Below, in pieces: positions 1 to 5,996 of a stretch of 7,772 nucleotides of DNA. Source of the DNA: PVC group bacterium (GTDB lineage: Bacteria; Verrucomicrobiota; Kiritimatiellia; CAIKKV01; PXCX01). The stretch is from NCBI GenBank assembly GCA_003567575.1, contig PWZG01000004.1, positions 1-7,772 of the forward strand, read 5' to 3'. The stretch's first letter is position 1. Every line of letters begins with the position of its first letter. The position numbers and the translations under genes were made by a program. The notes beneath the pieces are model-generated. The model ran no database searches. It saw nothing but the letters and a program-made list of their open reading frames with translations, and was not told the origin of the DNA.

Positions 1-773
1 CCGCCAATGCCCGCAAACTGCGGTTGGGATGCAATCTCAATCATTATTTCACGCCGACGGCGGAACGCGCCCGCCAATACATGGCGGACGGCCGCATCGG
101 CGAAGTCATCTCCGTTCTGTTCCGGATGGGGTTTCAGGGTGGCGAAGCGACCTACGGTTTCAATCCGTCGCCGCGATTTAACCGACCCTACGCCCATCTC
201 AAGGCGTTTTTGACGCATCCGTTAAGTGTCATGCGCTATTTTTGCGGCGATGTCACCCATGTTCAAGCCTTCCTGAGTCGCACCGGATACCGCAAGAACA
301 AGGGCGATTTGCTATTGTCAGTCAACAGCGTTCACCTGTTGTTTGAAGATGGTACGATCGGTTACCTGATGAGTCATCGCGGTGAGGCGGTCTGGGGATT
401 GGGCGGCTGGTGGAGTTGTGAAGTAGCCGGCAGTCGTGGCACGTTTTGCATTGAAAACTGCATAGAGAAACTGACGTATTGGCCGGCGCCGGAACCGGGC
501 GAGAAATATGGGTTGGGCGAAGCGCCGCCGCCGGAAATATACGATACCGGCATCAAGAGTTTCGGCGAAACGTTTCCACGCCGGATACATGCCTTTTTGG
601 AGGATAAAAGCCGCGGTGTATCGCCGGACAAAATCCGGGCGTCGGGACGCGATGCGCTGGCGACGCTGGAAATCATCGAAGCCGTCATTCAATCTTACGA
701 AAACGGCGGCGTCCTGACGCGACCCCATCCGTTGCCGCCATTGCATGGCGATCCGCTGACGGAAACGATATAA
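1..773 (+). CDS. Gfo/Idh/MocA-family oxidoreductase, 3' part (5' end outside window)
   Basis: The open frame enters from the left edge (first full codon at base 3) and gives 256 residues before TAA at 771-773. The TTG at 24 is an internal Leu codon, not a start, because coding similarity continues upstream of it. The fragment begins just after the position of the family's EKP motif, at the typical 'G(C/F)N-x-(H/R)-(Y/F)' strand (LGCNLNHYF). It then has the usual 'ARxYMADGRIGEV' helix and the C-terminal alpha/beta substrate domain. The N-terminal Rossmann fold, about 115 residues, lies outside the window. Family members oxidise or reduce sugars, inositols or related compounds with NAD(P). The active-site His appears to be fragment residue 72 (THPLS), but the Asp expected four residues earlier is Ala. 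The stop codon overlaps the next gene's ribosome binding site, so the two are very likely co-transcribed. The exact substrate is unknown. Confidence 0.88.
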   Translation, partial: ANARKLRLGCNLNHYFTPTAERARQYMADGRIGEVISVLFRMGFQGGEATYGFNPSPRFNRPYAHLKAFLTHPLSVMRYFCGDVTHVQAFLSRTGYRKNKGDLLLSVNSVHLLFEDGTIGYLMSHRGEAVWGLGGWWSCEVAGSRGTFCIENCIEKLTYWPAPEPGEKYGLGEAPPPEIYDTGIKSFGETFPRRIHAFLEDKSRGVSPDKIRASGRDALATLEIIEAVIQSYENGGVLTRPHPLPPLHGDPLTETI

Positions 774-783
774 GGAGAATACA

Positions 784-1584
784 ATGATCAAGCTCGGTGT
801 AAACTCGGTGCTCTTTCAAGGGCATGATTTGGATATTGCCATGAAAATGATTGCCCTTGCCGGTTACGATGGCGTGGAGTTATCGGCGATAAAGGGCATG
901 TGTGAGCATCTGGATCCCGAACAATGGCAGGATCAGGTTGCCTCAATCCGTGATCTGGCGAAGGAATACGATCTGGAATTGCTTAGTATCGAAGCGGCGA
1001 CGCATGATTCCGACCGGCTGGAGAAGACGTTTGCCGCGGCGGCCGCCCTAAAGATTCCGGTGGTCAACATCGGGCCGGGCGGCAAAAAAGACGTTGACGG
1101 CGATTTGGCGCGTCAAGCGAAGCTGATCGCCGGGCTGTGTGAACGCGCCGCTGTGCACGGGGTGTCCTTGTGCGTCAAGGCCCATGTCGGTTGTTGTGTC
1201 GATAATACACCGACCACGCTTCAGCTTATGGACTCCATATCGTCGCCGGCTTTTGGTGTCGATATGGATCCCAGCCATGTTTACCGGGCGGGTGAAAACC
1301 CGGCCGAGGCTTTGCCGGCCGTGATCAAGCGGGTTAAACACATACATATTCGCGACTGCAAGGGGCGCGGACCGTCGCCGGGCGCGCCACGCGATCAGGC
1401 CTGCGGTCGGGGCGATATCGATCTGTTGGGCTATTGCCGTGCCATGGTCGAAGGCGGTTATGATGGGCCGGTGTGCCTGGAGGTGATCGGCGCCAAGGAA
1501 TACGATTTGCCGGCACGCGTTGCCGTTGCCGCCGAAAGTTACGGCTACCTGAACGCCTGCCTTAAATCGTTGGCAGCGCGCTGA
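784..1584 (+). CDS. sugar phosphate isomerase/epimerase-like TIM-barrel protein (AP endonuclease family 2 fold)
   Basis: This is a 266-residue protein, the usual length for xylose-isomerase-like TIM-barrel proteins (IolE/IolI/tagatose-epimerase type). The ATG at 784 follows AAGGAG (772-777) by 6 nt, and that site includes the last two bases of the upstream stop codon. Visible family elements are the first strand and helix with GYDGVELS (28-34), 'VVNIGPGG' (93-100), 'VDMDPSH' (159-165), 'KHIHIRD' (185-191) and 'GPVCLEV' (228-234). By comparison with D-tagatose 3-epimerase, likely metal ligands are Asp162, His188 and Glu233. The fourth ligand, a Glu in 'LxLE', is Lys132 here (LCVKAH), so metal binding may differ. 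No signal peptide is seen, so it is probably cytoplasmic. It lies between two Gfo/Idh/MocA dehydrogenases, a pairing known from inositol catabolism and from 3-keto-glycoside pathways. An isomerase, epimerase, dehydratase or lyase role on an oxidised sugar is plausible; the substrate is not determinable. Confidence 0.88.
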   Translation: MIKLGVNSVLFQGHDLDIAMKMIALAGYDGVELSAIKGMCEHLDPEQWQDQVASIRDLAKEYDLELLSIEAATHDSDRLEKTFAAAAALKIPVVNIGPGGKKDVDGDLARQAKLIAGLCERAAVHGVSLCVKAHVGCCVDNTPTTLQLMDSISSPAFGVDMDPSHVYRAGENPAEALPAVIKRVKHIHIRDCKGRGPSPGAPRDQACGRGDIDLLGYCRAMVEGGYDGPVCLEVIGAKEYDLPARVAVAAESYGYLNACLKSLAAR

Positions 1585-1592
1585 ACGGGGTT

Positions 1593-2633
1593 ATGGAAAC
1601 CATACGTGTCGGAATTCTCGGGTTTGCGCATGGTCACGTCAATGCCTATTGCCGGCGTTGGCGCGAAGATCCGGCGTTGGGCATCGATGTCGTGGCCGGC
1701 TGGGATGCCGATACGCAGCGGGCCGTTGCCGGATGCGAGGCGCATGCGTTGCATCTTGCCGGGACGGTTGACGATATCCTGGGGGACCGGTCGATTGCGG
1801 CCGTTGCGATTGCCGTCGAAACTGCTTGCCATGCCGCCCTGGTCGAGCAGGCTGCCGCCGCCGGCAAGGCCGTGGTGCTGCAGAAACCACTGGCCTTGAC
1901 GCTCGACGAGGCCGATCGAATCGTTGCTGCCGTGCAAAAGCATAGAATTCCATTCACCCTGGCATGGCAGATGCGAACCGATCCGCATAATCTGCAAGTC
2001 CGCGACTTGTTGGCCGACGGCCGGTTCGGTAAAGTGTATCAGGTGCGCCGTCGCCATTGCCTTTCAACCCATCTGTGGCCCGATTTTGAAAAAAGCTGGC
2101 ATGTACAGCCCGAGCTTAACCGCGATATATTCGCCGATGATGCCGCCCATCCCGTCGATTTCATCTACTGGCTGCTGGGTATGCCGGCCTCGGTCATGGC
2201 AGAACTTGGAACGCTGCGCAATCCGCGGATCGTCAACGATCATGCAATTGCCGTGTTTCGCTACCGCGATGGAACATTTGCCGAGGTATCGTGCTCCTTC
2301 GCGGCGGCAGGTGGCGAGAATTGCCTTGAGATTCTGTGTGAAAACGGCATTATTATCGGGAATTACGGCGATCAAGCGACCTGCATGCTTCCGCGGCCGC
2401 CCGGCGGGATCCAACTCAAATGGTTTGTGCAGGGCGATACCGGGTGGACGGTCAGTGACTTGCCCGATATCACCGATCAAGGACAACGTCTTGGCGGTTT
2501 GGCGGCGCCCTTGGCCGACGTTCTGCACAAACGCCGCCCACCGATCGCGAACGCACGCGAAGGTCGCGATGTGCTTCGTATGATTCTGGCCTGTTACCAT
2601 GCCGCCGAATCCGGACAACGCATCAACCTATAA
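1593..2633 (+). CDS. Gfo/Idh/MocA-family NAD(P)-dependent oxidoreductase
   Basis: This is a complete 346-residue protein, the normal size for the family. It starts 8 nt after the stop of the isomerase gene. The ribosome binding site is weak (only ACGGGG upstream), so translation may depend on coupling. The N-terminal Rossmann domain shows 'VGILGFAHGH' (6-15), a GxxGxxH-type dinucleotide loop, and Asp38 of 'AGWDAD' sits near the end of the second strand. The EKP motif is QKP (97-99): the catalytic Lys98 is kept but the Glu is replaced by Gln. In the C-terminal domain, Asp182 and His186 (DDAAHPVD) match the D-x3-H active-site pair of inositol dehydrogenase, and 'FIYWLLGMP' follows as usual. The end of the protein has the family's 'LRMILACYHAAESG' helix. 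It is probably a cytoplasmic sugar or polyol dehydrogenase. It is distinct in sequence from the first dehydrogenase in this cluster, suggesting two redox steps or a heteromeric partner. Confidence 0.9.
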   Translation: METIRVGILGFAHGHVNAYCRRWREDPALGIDVVAGWDADTQRAVAGCEAHALHLAGTVDDILGDRSIAAVAIAVETACHAALVEQAAAAGKAVVLQKPLALTLDEADRIVAAVQKHRIPFTLAWQMRTDPHNLQVRDLLADGRFGKVYQVRRRHCLSTHLWPDFEKSWHVQPELNRDIFADDAAHPVDFIYWLLGMPASVMAELGTLRNPRIVNDHAIAVFRYRDGTFAEVSCSFAAAGGENCLEILCENGIIIGNYGDQATCMLPRPPGGIQLKWFVQGDTGWTVSDLPDITDQGQRLGGLAAPLADVLHKRRPPIANAREGRDVLRMILACYHAAESGQRINL

Positions 2634-2665
2634 CCAACAACCAACAACCTGCAAGGAGCATCACC

Positions 2666-4081
2666 ATGCCTGCGAAGAAGAAAACGAATCTTATCCTGTT
2701 TGGAATCGATAGTCTGCGCCGCGACCACATGAGTCTTTACGGTTATCCGCGTTTAACCACCCCGCACATCGATCGCTGGGTCCGGCAGGGGACAGTGTTC
2801 GACAACCTGTACAGTCCGCATATTCCCACCACGCCGGCCTATACCTCGATGTTCACCGGGCTGGATTGTTTCGGTATGGATGTGGTGGCTTTGCGGCATA
2901 AAGGCGGATTGCGGCCGGAATTGGTGACGATGGCGGAATTGCTGGAACAAAACGGGTACGCCACGTCCTGTATCGGGTTTAGCGGAAACCCGGCTGCCCG
3001 CGGGTTCCAGAAGTACCTTGATTTCGAAGGGTGGGGTTCCTGGGCGACCGGCCGCAGTCGCAAGGCCGATAATCTGAATGCGGTCACCATTCCCGAGTTG
3101 CATCGTCTGGCGGCGGCCGACGATCCGTTTTTCCTGTTCATGCGTCACATGGATCCGCATTCGCCTTACCTGCCGCCCGCCCCGTTCGAGCGCATGTTCT
3201 ATGCCGGTAATGAATGCGATCCGAAAAACAAGTCGCTCGACCCGGTTTACGCGTTCGAACCGTTTGCCGACTATTTCCGCAGTTGGTTCCCGCCCAAGTG
3301 TACAGACAAGGATTATATCATTGCCCAGTACGACGGCGCCGTGGCCTATATGGACGCCTGCATTGCCAATCTGTTTCGCGAAATCGAAACTCTGGGATTG
3401 ATGGACAATACGCTGGTGGTTATTATTTCAGATCATGGCGAGACCTTGCACGATCACGAATGCTGGTACGATCATCACGGCATGTATGATTGTACGCTGG
3501 TGGTTCCGCTGGCGTTTATTCAGCCGGGCCGCGTACCGGCCGGACGCCGCATTGGCGATATCTGCCGTATGCAGGATGTTTATCCCACCATGCTGAATCT
3601 GCTGGGGATTCGGCCGACCGCCCCCGTCGACGGACGGAGTCTGGCGCCCCTGATGCAGGGGCGCGACCGCAAGCCCGAACCCGAGTTTTATATTACCGAG
3701 TGTACCTGGATGCGCAAGCACGGATGGCGTACGCCGGAATGGAAACTAATTCAGGCTCTGGAACCGGATCTGCACGGCAAACCGGAAATAGAGTTATACA
3801 ACTTGATCACCGATCCGGAGGAAAACCATAATCTTGCGTCACGCGAACCGGACACCGTACGCTGGTTGACGGCGCGTATGGAAGCGCATATCCGCAAACG
3901 CGAAAAGCAGACCGGCCGCACCAATCCGATACTGACCAATCTTGATTGGCACGGAAAGGGATGCGGGCCGTTCAAGTCGACCGAACAAGCCTATAAGATG
4001 ATGCACATCGGGTCGCCGAAACAGGCCAAGGGATTACAGGCCAAGGAATTACGTACCCAGCGCGGCGCCAAAAAATTGTAA
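2666..4081 (+). CDS. sulfatase-superfamily hydrolase lacking the formylglycine cysteine
   Basis: This is a 471-residue alkaline-phosphatase/sulfatase-superfamily protein. ATG 2666 follows AAGGAG (2653-2658) by 7 nt. Family marks in order: 'LFGIDSLRRDHMSLYGY' (11-27) with metal-ligand Asp15; 'TTPHIDR' (31-37); the nucleophile segment at 55-65; 'MRHMDPHSPYLPP' (159-171) with His161 and His165; 'IISDHGE' (253-259) with metal ligands Asp256 and His257; 'DHHGMYD' (269-275); Lys360 in 'EWKLI'; and the C-terminal 'ELYNLITDPEENHNLA' (376-391). In ordinary sulfatases the nucleophile segment reads C/S-x-P-S-R-x3-L-T-G. Here it aligns without gaps as T-T-P-A-Y-T-S-M-F-T-G, so Thr55 replaces the Cys/Ser that becomes formylglycine and Tyr59 replaces the Arg. 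From memory, a group of bacterial 'sulfatase-like' proteins shares this form. There is no signal peptide, so it acts in the cytoplasm. The activity could be a phosphodiesterase or phosphatase using Thr, as in NPP enzymes, rather than a sulfatase. It ends the catabolic operon. Confidence 0.88.
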   Translation: MPAKKKTNLILFGIDSLRRDHMSLYGYPRLTTPHIDRWVRQGTVFDNLYSPHIPTTPAYTSMFTGLDCFGMDVVALRHKGGLRPELVTMAELLEQNGYATSCIGFSGNPAARGFQKYLDFEGWGSWATGRSRKADNLNAVTIPELHRLAAADDPFFLFMRHMDPHSPYLPPAPFERMFYAGNECDPKNKSLDPVYAFEPFADYFRSWFPPKCTDKDYIIAQYDGAVAYMDACIANLFREIETLGLMDNTLVVIISDHGETLHDHECWYDHHGMYDCTLVVPLAFIQPGRVPAGRRIGDICRMQDVYPTMLNLLGIRPTAPVDGRSLAPLMQGRDRKPEPEFYITECTWMRKHGWRTPEWKLIQALEPDLHGKPEIELYNLITDPEENHNLASREPDTVRWLTARMEAHIRKREKQTGRTNPILTNLDWHGKGCGPFKSTEQAYKMMHIGSPKQAKGLQAKELRTQRGAKKL

Positions 4082-4121
4082 CACGCCAAGTGTACCGTTT
4101 CCGTCGGGCCTCGCGGTTTAT

Positions 4122-4262
4122 TAAGCGTCTCATATTTGTCGCTACCTGCGCTCGTGCGGCCGAGGACCCGCCGCGGGCGGGCAGGCGGCCGGCTCCATAT
4201 TTTGGAGACGGCGGTCCCCGCCGTTATCAGAGCGCTATGGTGCGACAATTCTGAGACGCTTA
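4122..4262. mobile_element. MITE-like inverted-repeat element between convergent operons
   Basis: The outer arms, 4122-4142 and 4242-4262, are inverted copies matching at 19 of 21 positions. After a short unpaired bulge, pairing resumes with GCGCTC (4148-4153) against GAGCGC (4230-4235). The interior is GC-rich and has two further small hairpins. There is no open reading frame of its own. Each end carries the dinucleotide TA (4122-4123 and 4261-4262), compatible with a TA target duplication around a 137-bp element, as made by IS630/Tc1-mariner transposases. Because TA is its own reverse complement, it could equally be part of the arms. It fills most of the 191-bp gap between the sulfatase-like gene and dapB, starting 40 bp past one stop and ending 10 bp from the other. 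Transcripts from both sides would read into it and fold, so it may help end transcription, although no clear T-run follows a stem. The identification as a non-autonomous transposable element is inference. Confidence 0.55.
4208..4224. repeat. perfect GC hairpin inside the inverted-repeat element
   Basis: ACGGCGG (4208-4214) and CCGCCGT (4218-4224) form a perfect 7-bp stem around a 3-nt TCC loop. Just upstream, CTCCA (4193-4197) and TGGAG (4203-4207) form a second small stem, and CCCGC/GCGGG (4167-4171/4177-4181) a third. The chain of small hairpins within one long inverted repeat gives a branched, structured transcript on either strand. No T-tract follows, so this is not a standard intrinsic terminator. 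Confidence 0.6.
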
Positions 4263-4272
4263 GTAATTGCGA

Positions 4273-5085
4273 TCATTTGCGCGCGCGCAATCCGAGCACA
4301 TCACGCATATCGTAGAGGCCGGCGGGGCGGTCGACCAGCCAGAGGGCGGCGCGCAGCGCGCCCAACGCGAAGGCATCGCGGTTCGAGGCGCGATGGGTGA
4401 ATTCAAGTTTTTCGCCTTCGGCAGCCAGATGGATCGTATGTTCGCCGACTACGTCGCCGGCGCGCAGTGCGTGCATGCCGATTTCACCCGGCGGACGGGC
4501 GCCCACCATGCCTTCCCGGCCGTGGACCATGACCGAGCGCAGGTTCTGGTTACGGCCTTCGGCGGCGGCTTCGGCCAGCGCCAGTGCCGTCCCGCTGGGT
4601 GCATCTTTTTTGTGGCGATGATGGGTTTCAACAATTTCGATATCGTAATCCATTCCCAGGATGGCTGCTGCCTGTTTGGTCAATTCCAGCAACACATTGA
4701 CCCCGGTACTCATGTTGGCGGCCTGCAAAACCGGCGTTTTACCGGATGTCTGCTTGACCGCCTTCAACATTTCATCGTCCAGACCGGTAGTCCCGATGAC
4801 GATGGGTATACCGCGTTCGGATACGGCCCGCAGATTATCGACCAAGGCTTCCCGCGCGCTGAAATCGATGGCGATATCCGCATCTTGCAGGGCGGCGGTC
4901 AGATCCTTGCCGATGGTTACGTTTTGCGGCGAACACCCTGCCACGGTCCCGGCGTCTTCGCCAAGGACGGATGCACCATGCCATTCCGCGGCGCCGGCCA
5001 GTTGCAGGTTGTCCGCGCGATCAATACAACGGATCAGCGCGCATCCCATGCGGCCACCCGCTCCGATAATCGTGATTTTGGTCAT
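4273..5085 (-). CDS. dapB: 4-hydroxy-tetrahydrodipicolinate reductase
   Basis: The product is 270 residues, normal for DapB. It reduces the DapA product to tetrahydrodipicolinate with NAD(P)H in the cytoplasmic diaminopimelate/lysine pathway. The N-terminal Rossmann loop is 'GAGGRMG' (8-14), with the acidic residue Glu34 at the nucleotide-ribose position. 'GTTGL' is at 98-102. The signature 'ETHHRHKKDAPSGTA' (153-167) includes His155 and His156, matching E. coli His159/His160, and Lys159, matching the catalytic Lys163. The start ATG (5085-5083) overlaps the dapA stop as ATGA. It is preceded by GGAGGA (5099-5094) with an 8-nt spacer, so translation is probably coupled to dapA. It is the last gene of the operon, and its stop lies 10 bp from the inverted-repeat element. 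All key residues are present, so it should be functional. Confidence 0.97.
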   Translation of the reverse strand: MTKITIIGAGGRMGCALIRCIDRADNLQLAGAAEWHGASVLGEDAGTVAGCSPQNVTIGKDLTAALQDADIAIDFSAREALVDNLRAVSERGIPIVIGTTGLDDEMLKAVKQTSGKTPVLQAANMSTGVNVLLELTKQAAAILGMDYDIEIVETHHRHKKDAPSGTALALAEAAAEGRNQNLRSVMVHGREGMVGARPPGEIGMHALRAGDVVGEHTIHLAAEGEKLEFTHRASNRDAFALGALRAALWLVDRPAGLYDMRDVLGLRARK

Positions 5086-5993
5086 ACGGCACTTCCTCCC
5101 GCGGTTTGTCCGGCGTCGAATGCGCCCAGCGATTGCAGGGTATCGCGCAGTTGCTGTTTGTTTTCCGCGTCAAGCGAAACCAACGGCAATCGGTAGATTT
5201 CCTTGATCCATCCCATCATGGCCAGCGCTGCCTTGACGGGGATAGGGTTGGTATCGATAAACAAATCGCGGAACAAGGGGTAGAGCTGGTGATGTCGCGC
5301 CATGCCATCGGGCCAGTTGCCATCCAGCACGGCGTGGACCATTCCGGCTACCGCCGCCGGCAAGACATTGGATGCGACACTGATACATCCGCGCGCGCCG
5401 CCTGCCATCATCGGCAAGGTCAATTCGTCGTCTCCGGACAAGACCGTCAGATCGCAGACATCCAGGATCTGGGTAACCCGTTTGGCGCAGCCGCCCGCTT
5501 CCTTTACCGCAACCACGTTCGGATGCGATGCCAGTTCGGCAATACTGTCGATGGCGATTTCGCATGCGCTGCGGCCGGGTACATTGTAGAGCACGACAGG
5601 CAGCCCGACATCGGCAACGGCCGCGAAATGCGCTACCAGCCCTTTTTGGCTGGGCTTATTGTAATAGGGTGTAACTTGCAGCGTGGCATCGGCGCCGGCC
5701 TCAAGGGCATGACGGGTCAGCCGGACCGCTTCCTCGGTGGCGTTGGCGCCAGTGCCGGCAATGACGGTGGCGCGTCCTTTACAGCGTTTGATCGTCATGT
5801 CGATGACGCGTGAATGTTCGTCAACATCCAGGGTGGCGGATTCGCCGGTTGTCCCCACGGGTACAATGCCGTCGACTCCGGCCGCGATCTGACGGTCAAG
5901 CAACTGTTCGAAAGCCGCCGTATCGATGCTGCCGTCGTCGCTGAACGGCGTCACGATCGCCGTATAAACGCCTTGTAACTTTATCTTGCTCAT
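5082..5993 (-). CDS. dapA: 4-hydroxy-tetrahydrodipicolinate synthase
   Basis: The product is 303 residues, slightly longer than E. coli DapA (292). It condenses pyruvate with aspartate semialdehyde, the first committed step of diaminopimelate/lysine synthesis, in the cytoplasm. It is a class I aldolase TIM barrel with all catalytic residues: Thr48/Thr49 in 'GTTGES', Tyr111 in 'TPYYNKP', Tyr136 and Arg141 in 'LYNVPGR', and Schiff-base Lys164 in 'VAVKEAGG'. Residues that bind inhibitory lysine in E. coli also appear conserved: His60 (H56), Asn84 (N80), Glu88 (E84) and Tyr110 (Y106). Feedback inhibition by lysine is therefore likely. This supports a true DapA rather than a related NAL-family aldolase such as N-acetylneuraminate lyase, as do its neighbours. 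The ATG at 5993 lies 3 nt after the lysA stop. Its site GGAGGA (6006-6001), with a 7-nt spacer, lies within the last codons of lysA. Confidence 0.97.
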   Translation of the reverse strand: MSKIKLQGVYTAIVTPFSDDGSIDTAAFEQLLDRQIAAGVDGIVPVGTTGESATLDVDEHSRVIDMTIKRCKGRATVIAGTGANATEEAVRLTRHALEAGADATLQVTPYYNKPSQKGLVAHFAAVADVGLPVVLYNVPGRSACEIAIDSIAELASHPNVVAVKEAGGCAKRVTQILDVCDLTVLSGDDELTLPMMAGGARGCISVASNVLPAAVAGMVHAVLDGNWPDGMARHHQLYPLFRDLFIDTNPIPVKAALAMMGWIKEIYRLPLVSLDAENKQQLRDTLQSLGAFDAGQTAGGSAV

Positions 5994-5996
5994 TTT

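Noticed and set aside
24..26. TTG at 24 as the start of the first dehydrogenase
   Set aside because: The frame is open upstream to the window edge with family-like sequence, and the Rossmann domain is missing, so the gene is simply cut by the window.
2632..2649. Short tandem repeat AACCAAC (two and a half copies) before the sulfatase-like gene
   Set aside because: It is too short to mean much: a low-complexity spacer upstream of a normal ribosome binding site.
3991..4248. 85-codon open frame on the - strand across the end of the sulfatase-like gene and the inverted repeat
   Set aside because: It straddles a real gene and a structured repeat, and has no ribosome binding site or recognisable domain.
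4267..5196. A 309-codon open frame on the + strand opposite dapB
   Set aside because: It lies antisense to a dapB gene with all its motifs, has no recognisable domain or convincing ribosome binding site, and its composition is that of an antisense shadow.
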